DNA from: Symsagittifera roscoffensis | Taxonomy: Eukaryota; Xenacoelomorpha; Acoela; Convolutidae | Length of the DNA: 60,000 nucleotides | Assembly (NCBI RefSeq): GCF_963678635.1 | Contig: NC_087068.1 | Coordinates: forward strand, 36,219,436-36,279,435 | Reading direction: 5' to 3' | In this document: positions 7,779 to 17,149 of the stretch, piece by piece | Layout of the letters: each line of letters begins with the position of its first letter | Numbering within the stretch: the stretch's first letter is position 1 | Made by a program: the position numbers and the translations under genes | The notes under the pieces: model-generated | The model's input: only the letters and a program-made list of their open reading frames with translations | What the model was told of the DNA's origin: nothing | Databases searched by the model: none

Positions 7779-10346
7779 CCAACCGCGAAATTACTCTCTG
7801 TTTGCTGAATGCCCGTTCATTGAAAAAACATAATGCCATTTATGAACTACAGTGTGATGCCAAATATCACGGATTTGATATTATCTGTATAACTGAGTGT
7901 TGGTTAACCACGGACATTGATAATTCGTTTATTGCTATTCCTGGGTATAATATATTTAGGAAAGACCGCAGTTCGTTGAACTCAAACAAAACCACAGGCG
8001 GCGGTGTCTGTATTTTTGTTCGTGAAGGTATTGTCAGTGATCGGTGGACTTGTCATCATTCTGATCAGTATGAAATTCTGTGGCTGTCACTTAGCGTAGG
8101 AAATAAATATTTGTTGGTCTGTTCGGTTTATTTCCCACCTGATGCTACGTATGGCCGTCAGCTAGAAATGCATATCTCACATTCCATCAATGTCTTCAGG
8201 GACCAGAACCTATCGTCACCTATTGTACTCTGTGGGGATTTCAATAACTTGATACTGATGACCTCGTATTAGATTGCGATTTTTACGATGTTTGTACGGA
8301 ACCCACACGCGGGAATAATAGACTTGACAAAATATTGTGTTCGGATAAAATTTATTTCAATGGTATTGAACGGTTTACGTCTACTCTGAGAACGGACCAT
8401 ATGGGTTTGGTTGCTTATCATGGTGTTGAACAATCTGAAAAGAAGGTTGTTTACTTTCGTGACCATAGATTTGCCAACAAAAATCATATGAACTATTTGC
8501 TGGATACCCATGATTTAAGTTATTTTCTTAACTACAACGATCCAAATGTGTTGCTAGGGGAACTTTCTAACGAGCTTCTGAATCTGTATAAGGTCGCTTG
8601 TCCATTGAAACCTGTTGTTCTTAGCTCAAAGGATCCACCTTTTATGACTCCGGTTATCAAATATCTTTTAAGGAAGAAGCATCGACATACACGTCGAGGT
8701 AAACTTGCGGAAGCGAATGCTGTCGGCCTTCAAGTTCGTATGTTAATTACTAAACGTGCCTTTTCTGATTCCAGTGGTCGAAACTGGTGGCAGCGTGTGA
8801 ATACTTTATTGAATAAGAATACAATAACCCCAGATCGCACCTGTGCTTTTTCGGCTGAGCAGCTTAACCAGTACTATAATGGCATCTCCACTGCTTCTGG
8901 AGGCCCATTCGAGCCTACTTATTTGGAGACTAAAAATGACGGTCCGCAGTTTTCGCTCTTGCAAATATTTAATGCCATGAAACGCATTAGGCGTACCGCT
9001 ACTGGCCCAGACGCTCTGCGTTTTTGGATCTTTAAGGACAATGCTTACACTTTGGCCGAAATCTATTGTCATATGTTCAACTTGTGCTTGGAACAAGGTA
9101 TTTTCCCGGAGTTTTGGAAGCTTGCAAAAAAATGTCCTTTGCCAAAAGTTTCGTCTCCAAAACAGCCAAAGGATTTGAGGTCTGTCTCTGTTACTTCTGT
9201 TATGTCCAGAGTGTTTGAAAGGTTAATTTACCAGAACTATCTGCAAGGCCCTTATAACAGATGGCTTACACGTAACCAGTATGGTTTTCGTAAACATTCT
9301 TCTACTTCCTGTATGCTCATTAGGCTGCAACATCATCTCTGGAATTTCCGTGAAAACTATGATTATGTTCGCTTCTTTTCTCTAGATATGGCAAAAGCTT
9401 TTGATACTATTTCCCACAAGAGTGTTATAGAAGAGTAATGAATATTGTCCCAGTAGTTGATCCTGCGGTTGTCAACGTAATCATTAACTTCTTGCAAAAT
9501 AGAGCCCATTATACATCTCTCAATGGCTTGGATTCAACTGTTTTGTATACTAATCAGGGTGTCCCTCAGGGTACTGTCCTTGGTCCGCCTCTTAACAATT
9601 GCTCTTACCCATGCTATTGATGTTTCAGATATTTCCACCACGTTATCAACTTATGCTGACGATAACAATCCTCTCGTAGCTGGCTGCAATAGCGCTGACA
9701 ATGCTCGGGAAGTTATTGGTTCGCTCTGTCACCAATTTGACGCAAGAAACTTGTTTCTCAATGTTCAAAATCTTCCAAGGAAATGCGTATCATTTTCAAC
9801 CATAGTGGCAGTAATGCCATACATATGATTGAAGGCATTGAGGTTGTTGATGACTCCAAAGTGCTGGGGTTTACGATTGACTCGAAATTGGGTTTTTCTA
9901 AGCATATTGACAAAACTGTTAAACAATCGAATTCTATACTTTTTTCAATCTGGCGCCTTAGTAAAATCGGTTATTCGAAGGACGAATTTGCTATTTTGTA
10001 TCGTGCTTTTATACTCCCAAAGCTTTATTATGGCATTAATGTTTGGGGTGGTTCAAATGTTAAAGATCTAGAGAAGATGAATTTGTTTCAAAGACGTGCA
10101 ATAAGGCTCGGCGTTACTGATACTTATGAACCAATGTCTGCAACTATTAGAAGAGCTGACCAAAAACTCTACGATGCAATCCTCCAAACAGGTTCTGATC
10201 ATCTGTTGTTTGATTTAGTTCCGACACGTTCTACCTACTCAGCAAACAACCTGCGCTGTCGTGATCCACCTAGTGCTCGCTGTAAGATGGAGAGGCAAAT
10301 GAAAATATTTCCTTATCGCCTGCTACGCAGACTTCATGACATATAG
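7775..10346 (+). pseudogene. LINE ORF2: APE endonuclease + reverse transcriptase, frameshifted
   Basis: The endonuclease has N-A-R-S-L, ITECW (catalytic Glu), YFPP, CGDFN (7775-8272), then in another frame T-R-G-N-N-R-L-D and R-T-D-H-M-G-L (8275-8400). The RT has SLDMAKAFDT (motif A, near 9388), QGVPQGTVLG (motif B, near 9555) and YADDNN (motif C, near 9652). The CR1-like C-terminal region (VLGFTIDSKL, then YGINVWGG) runs to 10346. Frames change near 8219-8275, at 9436 (stop overlapping ATG), near 9595 (with a small deletion) and near 9780. All major motifs survive, so the copy is recently dead. Confidence 0.85.
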
Positions 10347-10402
10347 TTTAATTTGTTATGTCTTATTACGATTTATAGATGTCATTCTATACCTAATTTA
10401 AG

Positions 10403-10420
10403 TATCTATCTATCTATCTA
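10403..10420 (+). repeat. (TATC)n 3' tail of the LINE
   Basis: About 4.5 units of TATC end the LINE just before the 3' target-site duplication (10420-10425). Confidence 0.8.
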
Positions 10421-10425
10421 AAGCT

Positions 10426-10780
10426 GCTGCCGCGCTAAGAACAAGGAGAGGGATACTCTACAAGTAAAATTGTTCCTCATGTATGCTTGCATGACATTGT
10501 AAGAACAGCCAGAGGTGAGCCGAGTTGTGTTCTCGATGCCGCCAATTCTCTTCATCCAAATCTACAGTTCACTCTAGAGGAAACCTAAATCAGAGGGAAA
10601 TTTGCCGTTCCTGGATTTGAATGTAAAGTATCGCAGGATAGGGGTGTAACTGCAATTGGTATCAAAACCAACAGATACTGGTACTACTTCTCTGAACTAT
10701 AGAAGCTTCGAGAATGCGTTAAAATTGTAAATTCAAACAACGTTTTCGCACATTTCGTGCATCTTCAGTTTTTAAAAATT
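10426..10780 (+). pseudogene. PLE reverse transcriptase C-terminal part (continuation of 6631-6899)
   Basis: The frame continues the interrupted PHD finger (S-C-C-R-A-K-N-K-E), then DIVRTARGEPS, LHPNLQFTLEET and IGIKTNRYWYY. It matches 14590-14870 of the longer PLE. The catalytic YVDD tyrosine-aspartate region is mutated and there are several frame breaks. It ends at 10708-10780 in the PLE terminal unit found at every copy junction of this array. Confidence 0.72.
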
Positions 10781-11696
10781 GTCAGGAAGCTTCTTAGTCA
10801 TAATTTCAATTTAGACATGTGTGTTTTAAAGAAAAAAAAACAAAAAACAAAATTTGGGACTATATTTTCAGTGTTAACTTTCTGCTCCTAACTCATTGCG
10901 CTTGTTCAAGCCCGGTTTCGTTTTCCTGATATGTACAAACTCTAGTGTTAACAGTTTTGTTTAGTGATTCGATTATCTATAATTTCCCATCAAAGATCTG
11001 CGCTATTTCCACAAGAGTGAACTGCTGAAGGTGGAGGCCTACCGGTGAGACTTTTTCTCATGTTCCTCATTCTAGTGCTCAAAAGTCGACCAGTTTTTCC
11101 GACATCGGTGGAAGTACATCCATTACATGACAACTTATAAACCAATCTTGACTTCAGTGAGAGTAAACACGATTCTAATTTCTTTGTGGTGAAAACCACT
11201 TCAGCGTTAGTTGAATTTCGTGCTTGCAAATATTGGCTTGGGTTACCTCTATATTAGGTAACTCATCACATCCTTGGGTGATTGAGTTGACGAATTCCTC
11301 TCACTATCGACGGGCTTGTCCTTACCCTCGATGATTTTGCACAAGGCGTCTGCCGCCACTAAATTGCGGACCAATTTCAGGGTACTGATTTGTCAGCAAT
11401 TCCGCCCTATTAGTTTCCATAGCCTTATCGAATTTTGAGAATGCGTTAAAATTGTAAATTCAAACAAACGTTTTCGCACATTTTTGTGCATCTTCAGTTT
11501 TTAAAAATTCTAAACTATCTGTACAAAATGATCAAAGATCATAAAAAGTGTCATACACATCATTACTTCAAAATTTTAAAAATTCAAGCAATCAAAACTT
11601 CACAAATATCACTGAAATTAAGTAACAACTATTATGTAACAACTTGAAACATTTTGTCACAAATTTCTGAAAGTGTTTATCCTTTTTCAAGTTACT
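10781..11696 (-). mobile_element. Inverted 5'-truncated PLE copy (arm matching 15660-16582)
   Basis: This segment is the reverse complement of 15660-16582 over about 920 bp with high identity. Read on the minus strand it has PLE 3' UTR, the 70-bp terminal unit, a truncated coding region with the second type of GIY-YIG domain, and a 3' end. The two facing copies make a large interrupted palindrome around the main PLE. Confidence 0.78.
10990..11229 (-). pseudogene. GIY-YIG endonuclease fragment of PLE (type B, left)
   Basis: It reads RLVYKLSCNGC then STDVGKT, the GIY and YIG strands of PLE nucleases; the second Tyr is replaced by Asp. The C-x2-C between the strands is typical of PLEs. The frame breaks just before the conserved R-x-E-E-H (here R-M-R-N-M). 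It is a homologue of 16129-16383 and inactive. Confidence 0.72.
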
Positions 11697-12247
11697 TACA
11701 GCAGCATCAAGTTACTTACATTAGAGGCGCTGCACATTAGGAAAGAGAGACCGGCAATTAACACGCGCGACGAGTTTAGAAGTAGGGAGCTGACACTAAG
11801 GCTATGGTTCCAAAATCAAAAAATTCTGGCTAAAACAACAAATTTTGAAATAACTTACATGTTACCATAAAAAATAGCCATAAACGAAAATGTGAAAATT
11901 AAAATGAAGAAAACTCTCAGAAATTTGTGACAAAATGTTTTGAAATGTTACATAATAGTCGTTACATGAAAATTAGCGTTAAAACGAAATTGTGAAAACA
12001 AAAGGATAAAAACTCTCAGAAATTTGTGACAAAATGTTTAAAATTGTTAAATAATAATTGTTACATAATTTCAGTGATATTTGTAAAGTTTTGATTGGTT
12101 GAATTTTTAAAATTTTGAAGTAATGATGTGTATGACACTTTTTATGATCTTTGATCATTTTGTACAGATAGTTTAGAATTTTAAAAACTGAAGAGCACAA
12201 AAATGTGCGAAAACGTTTGTTTGAATTTACAATTTAAACGCATTCTC
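11697..12247 (+). pseudogene. PLE C-terminal remnant and 3' UTR, plus strand
   Basis: 11712-11810 encodes the end of a PLE protein (LLTLEALHIRKERPAINT, then FRSRE), equal to the end of the ORF at 14967-15572. An AT-rich 3' UTR follows with a partly duplicated block (11920-11960 resembles 12010-12050) and the terminal unit at 12176-12247. It faces the next, inverted segment tail to tail. Confidence 0.7.
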
Positions 12248-12883
12248 AATTTATCCTTTTGATTTCACAATTTCGTTTTATTGCTAATTTTCATGCTAAC
12301 ATGTAAGTTGTTTCAAAATTTGTTGTTTTAGCCAGAATTTTTCGATTCTGGAACTATAGCATTAGTGTCAGCTCCCTACTTCTAAACTCGTCGCGCGCGC
12401 GTGTTAATTGCCGGTCTCTCTTTCCTAATGTGCAGCGCCTCTAATGTAAGTAACTTGATGCTGCTGAACGCCTGGTCGATTATTTACCAATTAAACTCAG
12501 ACATACCACTCTCACTACCACACTGCCTTAAATGCTGTCCAACTGGGGTATCCTTTTTTCGGTGTTCCTCAATCCTTGTGACGAGATGTCGGACCGTCTT
12601 ACCATCATAGATGGATTTGCACCCACAACATTTAATTCTGTACTCCACTTTTGATTTCAGTTCACTGGAAAAGGAGGATTTTAGAGAGGGAATACAAGTT
12701 TTCATTTTCCTCGTCGTTGATATTATCAGCGCATTGGGGATATCGCGCGCTTTTTTTGCTAATGTCTCACTGTGATTCCACCTATTTTGGACCATCAAGA
12801 TGGGTGGTGAATCACTGCTATAATCACAGGGCTTCTTTTTCTCAGCCATGTTCTTTTTGTTTTTGCCCTCGCTGATGATCTTT
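12248..12883 (-). pseudogene. PLE GIY-YIG fragment (type A, left), inverted
   Basis: The minus-strand frame 12849-12484 has KVEYRIKCCGC, SIYDGKT and RIEEH, with KDTPVGQHLRQCGS after it. The C-terminal tail continues to about 12370. It is the reverse of 15060-15600. Here the Tyr of YIG is kept and the next residue is changed, while in the right copy the Tyr is changed; their common ancestor probably had Y-V-G. It starts within the Q-K-I-I-S sequence, so it is 5' truncated. Confidence 0.72.
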
Positions 12884-12943
12884 TGAAAAATGTGCGAAAA
12901 CGTTTGTTTGAATTTACAATTTTAACGCATTCTCAAAATATTT
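12884..12943 (+). repeat. PLE terminal unit, isolated copy
   Basis: About 55 bp from AATGTGCGAAAACG to CGCATTCTC, one of five copies (others about 10708-10780, 11436-11507, 12176-12247, 15851-15925). Each sits where one PLE segment abuts another. Confidence 0.65.
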
Positions 12944-13282
12944 AGATGTAAAATTTTGAAACCCTACGGCGTTGAGCCAATTCTCAATTACAGTCTCTCC
13001 TACAAGGAGACGTAATTTAAAATTTTTTCTCTTGTTTTAGTGGAGAAATCTTTTTAGTTGAAAAATCTTTTTATGTTTTACCATATTAGAATTGAAATGG
13101 TCTACATTGTAGCGGCTAGCTCCTTCTACCACAGCCTGGAACAACCTAGCAACCCGGAAAAAGAAGAATTTCTGCCCAAAATTTCGGCTATTCCGTGACT
13201 TTCTTTAAACCCGAACATCACAAACCCACAGAAGAACCTCGCAAGCCTACTCTGCAGGGCACCTCTAGCAGAAAAACGTCAA

Positions 13283-13750
13283 GTGGTGGTGTGGCACGAC
13301 ATCATCAATGATTCTATCAACAGCCACCGCACCAACAATTACAGAGCTTGCGCTGCAGAGGAATTGACAGAAATCCCGAAGACACTGACAGACATCAGCG
13401 CAATTTTATACTGCCAGAGAAACGGTACACCGGATATCAGGAACCAGCTGATCAGCTCGGGTATTCTTGTCATTCCTATTATAAAGTGTCTCATTTCAAA
13501 GAGGAAGAGAAGAACGGAGCTGGTCAACGAATATCAGGCACTCCACCAGGACGTTCAGCTGGAGCTAAAGTCTTCGAGGATTGTGTTCGAACACCAAGAC
13601 AACCTGCCAGTTGTCTTGTCCAAGCTTTGTTCAAGCAGGAAAAAGAAATCTCAATCGAGAAGGAGGGCGGAGAAAAAAAGACTGGTGAACTTAGGCGAGG
13701 CAACTGTTGGTCCGACTGACGAGGAGGCTTCAACGGAGAGGTTGAGTTAA
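13283..13750 (+). CDS. PLE-associated upstream ORF, unknown function
   Basis: 155 codons starting at a GTG; the frame is also open upstream to about 13200 with no ATG, so the true start is unclear. Features are VVVWHDIINDSI near the N-terminus, ILYCQRNGTPDI, a hydrophobic stretch (ISSGILVIPIIKCLIS) and a basic C-terminus (SRKKKSQSRRRAEKKR). The alternation of beta-like hydrophobic runs and polar turns looks like a folded domain. It lies 220 bp upstream of the PLE RT on the same strand and is better preserved than the RT, so it may be an N-terminal or first ORF of this PLE family. I do not recognise a characterised fold. Confidence 0.5.
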   Translation: MVVWHDIINDSINSHRTNNYRACAAEELTEIPKTLTDISAILYCQRNGTPDIRNQLISSGILVIPIIKCLISKRKRRTELVNEYQALHQDVQLELKSSRIVFEHQDNLPVVLSKLCSSRKKKSQSRRRAEKKRLVNLGEATVGPTDEEASTERLS

Positions 13751-13968
13751 ACTTGTGTTATTTGAGTTGCTTTGTTTCACGTGAGTTTTATTCCTCGTGG
13801 CCTGCAAACCAATGAGCACAGTTGTACTCCCACCTCCATTCTTGATTTGGACTTTGAAAATCAAACTCATTTGGAAATTAGTCCGTGATTATGCGTCCAT
13901 ATATGTTAAATTTATCAACTGTCACCAACGTGTTAAATTTTTGAAAGTTTGTCTAGAAAACGACATTA

Positions 13969-14870
13969 GTGAATACCACATTAAGACCGGTCCTCTCCTT
14001 GCCTGGTAGCTCTTATTATAACTTGAACAAGGTTCTTGCAAAATTTTCGATAAAAATTGAGGGTGCAAACATCGAAACCAACTCACTAGATGCGAGAGAA
14101 ATCTTAGAGAGCACTAATCTTGAGCCCAATGAAAATTTGATATCTCTAGATGTGAAGAGTTTGTACACAAATGTTCCACTGAAAGATGCAATAGACATAG
14201 CTCTGAGAAAACTGTATGAGCAAGATGAACCACCATCAATTGCTAGGACAACCATGAAGAGACGGTTGAACATGGCAGTTAGTCAAGTCCATTTCAAGTG
14301 CAATGAAACATGGTACGTTCAGAAAGATGGTTTGGCAATGGGGGCATCTCTTGCCGTTGTTTTAGCAAATCTTTGGCTGAAGCAGTACGAAACTGCACTA
14401 TCGAGGGATATTCCCGAAATATTTTTGCCCGAGAATGATCTTAACGGAATATGTCCCGAGTGCAATAAGAAAGTCACGTACAGGTCAAAAGGTTTAGAAT
14501 GTGAATGCTGTTTGAACTGGTATCACGTAAAATTCGATGATATATCAGATGATTAGTATCAAATATATGTGAAACTGTCTGGTACTGTAGAATATGCATT
14601 GCAATAAGAGAGAAAAATAAGTCAGTGCAACAAGCTAAGTTATTTCTCCGTTACGTTGACGATATAGTGAGAACAGTGAAGGGTGATCCTGAAAAAGTGC
14701 TACGGGCTGCAAATTTACTAAATCCAAGTTTACAGTTCACAATAGAGACACCAAACACAAACGGAAATTTGGCAATTTTATATTTACCAATTAGTATTGA
14801 CAAAAGCAGGAAAATTAGCTGAGGGTGGTGTCAAAAACCAACAGATATTGGTACCATACTAAATTTTAGA
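13969..14870 (+). pseudogene. Penelope-like reverse transcriptase with internal PHD finger
   Basis: RT motif A region is LISLDVKSLYTNVPL (about 14136-14180), motif B is DGLAMGASLAVVLANLW (about 14323-14373), motif C is LRYVDDIVRT (about 14647-14676), then LQFTIETPNTNGNLA. All are characteristic of PLEs, which are related to telomerase RT. Between motifs B and C lies a zinc finger (14443-14620). A TAG at 14554-14556 and a one-base shift near 14575 interrupt it; another stop is at 14820-14822. Product length and order otherwise fit an active ancestor. Confidence 0.82.
14443..14620 (+). other. PHD finger embedded in the PLE RT, between motifs B and C
   Basis: Zinc ligands in order: C-P-E-C, E-C-E-C-C (first and fourth residues of the C-x2-C), N-W-Y-H, then H-x2-F where Cys is expected, and finally W-Y-C-R-I-C. 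The Trp two residues before the last Cys pair is canonical for PHD fingers. The second half is in a shifted frame after 14575. The copy at 6735-6899/10426 retains the HxxC cysteine, so the loss here is copy-specific. Confidence 0.75.
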
Positions 14871-14966
14871 AGCTGCGCCCCCCTTCAGTACTAGAGAAGT
14901 GTAATTGAAGGAACTGTTCACCGAGTTTTCCGCAAAACGTCAACATGGGAAGAATATGATAATGCT

Positions 14967-15572
14967 ATGAAAATCAACCGTGAGCAGTGGTTGGATAACC
15001 AATATCCGGAAAGTTGGTCGTCGTGGGTTGCATCCCATGCCCTTCAAAAGATCATCAGCGAGGGCAAAAACAAAAAGAACATGGCTGAGAAAAAGAAGCC
15101 CTGTGATTATAGCAGTGATTCACCACCCATCTTGATGGTCCAAAATAGGGGGAATCACAGTGAGACATTAGCAAAAAAAGCGCGCGATATCACCAATGCG
15201 CTGATAATATTAACGACGAGGAAAATGAAAACTTGTATTCCCTCTCTAAAATCCTCCTTTTCCAGTGAACTGAACTCAAAAGTGGTGTACAGACTTGAAT
15301 GTTGTGGGTGCAAATCCATCAATGTTGGTAAGACGGTCCGACATCTCATCACAAGGGTTGAGGAACACCGAAAAAAGGATACCCCAGTTGGACAGCATAT
15401 AAGGCAGTGTGGCAGTGAGAGTGGTATGTCTGAGTTTAATTGGAAAATAATCGACCAGGCCTCCAGCACCATCAAGTTACTTACATTAGAGGCGCTACAC
15501 ATTAGGAAAGAGAGACCGGCAATTAACACGCACGACGAGTTTAGAAGTAGGGAGCTGAAACTAAGGCTATAG
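14967..15572 (+). CDS. PLE C-terminal protein with GIY-YIG endonuclease (type A)
   Basis: 201 codons. Residues 1-35 (INREQWLDNQYPESW) are the usual linker after a PLE RT, so this is the C-terminal part of the RT protein cut off by upstream stops; the ATG is internal. Residues about 100-150 hold KVVYRLECCGC, SINVGKT, RHLITRVEEH and GQHIRQC, matching the PLE GIY-YIG domain with its CCHH-type extension. The YIG tyrosine is Asn, which would impair cleavage. The C-terminus (LLTLEALHIRKERP) is typical of PLEs. It ends at the TAG just after 15572. Confidence 0.75.
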   Translation: MKINREQWLDNQYPESWSSWVASHALQKIISEGKNKKNMAEKKKPCDYSSDSPPILMVQNRGNHSETLAKKARDITNALIILTTRKMKTCIPSLKSSFSSELNSKVVYRLECCGCKSINVGKTVRHLITRVEEHRKKDTPVGQHIRQCGSESGMSEFNWKIIDQASSTIKLLTLEALHIRKERPAINTHDEFRSRELKLRL

Positions 15573-15925
15573 TTCCAGAATCGGAAAATTCTGGCTAAAA
15601 CAACAAAATTTTGAAAACAACTTACATGTTAGCATGAAAATTAGCGTTAAAACGAAATTGTGAAAACAAAAAGGATAAAAACTCTCAGAAATTTGTGACA
15701 AAATGTTTAAAATTGTTAAATAATAATTGTTACATAATTTCAGTGATATTTGTAAAGTTTTGATTGGTTGAATTTTTAAAATTTTGAAGTAATGATGTGT
15801 ATGACACTTTTTATGATCTTTGATCATTTTGTACAGATAGTTTAGAATTTTTAAAAACTGAAGATGCACAAAAATGTGCGAAAACGTTTGTTTGAATTTA
15901 CAATTTTAACGCATTCTCAAAATTC
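15573..15925 (+). other. PLE 3' UTR and terminal unit
   Basis: AT-rich non-coding sequence present in several copies and both orientations in this array. The last 70 bp (15851-15925) is the terminal unit. No hammerhead-ribozyme core was found by eye. Confidence 0.65.
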
Positions 15926-16128
15926 GATAAGGCTATGGAAACTAATAGGGCGGAATTGCTGACAAATCAGTACTCTGAAAATTGGTCCGCAATTTTAGTG
16001 GCGGCAGACGCCTTGTGCAAAATCATCGAGGGTAAGGACAAGCCCGTCGATAGTGAGAGGAATTCGTCAACTCAATCACCCAAGGATGTGATGAGTTACC
16101 TAATATAGAGGTAACCCAAGCCAATATT

Positions 16129-16383
16129 TTGCAAGCACGAAATTCAACTAACGCTGAAGTGGTTTTCACCACAAAGAAATTAGAATCGTGTTTACTCTCA
16201 CTGAAGTCAAGATTGGTTTATAAGTTGTCATGTAATGGATGTACTTCCACCGATGTCGGAAAAACTGTTCGACTTTTGAGCACTAGAATTGAGGAACATG
16301 AGAAAAAAGTCTCACCGGTAGGCCTCCACCTTCAGCAGTTCACTCTTGTGGAAATAGCGCAGATCTTTGATGGGAAATTATAG
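16129..16383 (+). pseudogene. GIY-YIG fragment of a second, 5'-truncated PLE (type B, right)
   Basis: RLVYKLSCNGC, STDVGKT and R-I-E-E-H, then VSPVGLHLQQ. Coding sense begins upstream at about 15926 (FDKAMETNRAELL) with a frame break near 16100 and continues as a PLE C-terminal tail to about 16490 in another frame. Its sequence differs clearly from the type A domain, so two PLE subfamilies are joined here. Confidence 0.72.
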
Positions 16384-16582
16384 ATAAATCAAATCACAAA
16401 ACAAAACTGTTAACACTAGAGTTTGTACATATCAGGAAAACGAAACCGGGCTTGAACAAGCGCAATGAGTTTAGGAGCAGAAAGTTAACACTGAAAATAA
16501 AGTCCCAAAATTTTGTTTTTTGTTTTTTTTTCTTTAAAACACACATGTCTAAATTGAAATTATGACTAAGAAACTTCCTGAC

Positions 16583-17149
16583 AAATTAATTAAAAATTGT
16601 TTAATTAATTTTAGAGTATAAAAGTATTTTAACCTAAATAATAATTTTAATAGTGAACTGTGATTGGCTATTTTTTTTAACTTGATGGTTTAGAACCAAA
16701 ATTTATATAAATTTTTGAAAATACTTTTTGCAAATTGATGTTTTATCGACATTTAGATTGGTTTATTGTAAAAATACTGACAATGCACATAGTTGCAAAA
16801 ACAATTGAAAATTTTTTTTATCAAAACTTCTGCACATGTAACATACGCACAGACATTACACAGTGACGGAGCGCAGGAAAAGTCCCCATTGACAACTAGC
16901 TGACGTCAATAACCTTAATCCCTTTGCTTTCAAACGTCTTGACCTGGCCAGTTTTTTTCTCGTCCTTTTAAGGACTAACTCTATTTTGCCATTTTATGCC
17001 ATCAGCCAATAACCTTAGATCAGTTTTTGTTTGCATGTGGAAAAAAAAATCCTCACAACTGGGTCTCGGATCCTCAAAAATCGTGATTACCATCAAAATC
17101 ACAGCTAGAATTAAACAAATTCGTTGTTTTTAGTGACAGTTATATACTA
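16583..17149. other. AT-rich interval, nothing recognised
   Basis: No ORF or repeat unit stands out. It begins where the PLE inverted arms end and contains only A/T runs. Confidence 0.5.

Larger units (their letters stand above)
6900..10419 (+). mobile_element. LINE retrotransposon (CR1/L2-like), full length, decayed ORF2
   Basis: About 3.5 kb: a 77-bp leader, ORF1 (6977-7774), ORF2 (7775-10346), a short 3' UTR and a (TATC)n tail. A 16-bp sequence (6888-6903) that straddles the junction recurs at 6917-6932 in the leader. ORF1 is intact; ORF2 has at least four frame breaks. The short microsatellite-like tail in place of poly(A), the APE endonuclease and the PHD-type ORF1 fit the CR1/L2 group better than L1 or RTE. 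The family is not named. Confidence 0.85.
12944..16582 (+). mobile_element. Penelope-like element, main copy, followed head-to-tail by a 5'-truncated second copy
   Basis: The order on the plus strand is: upstream ORF (13283-13750), RT (13970-14870) with embedded PHD finger, GIY-YIG ORF (14967-15572), AT-rich 3' UTR, terminal unit (15851-15925). A second copy, cut at FDKAM, follows from 15926 with its own GIY-YIG domain. RT followed by GIY-YIG, and tandem partial copies, are hallmarks of PLEs. These elements mobilise by target-primed reverse transcription. Several stops and shifts make this copy defective. Confidence 0.82.

Noticed and set aside
9436-9440. TAATG stop-start overlap as a reinitiation signal in LINE ORF2
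   Set aside because: It lies inside the RT between motifs A and B and splits one conserved domain, so it is a frameshift mutation.
12870-12900. Hammerhead ribozyme (CTGATGA), as found in some PLEs
   Set aside because: The CTGATGA is in the coding sequence of the GIY-YIG segment (Q-K-I-I-S on the minus strand). The GAAA core and flanking stems do not form.
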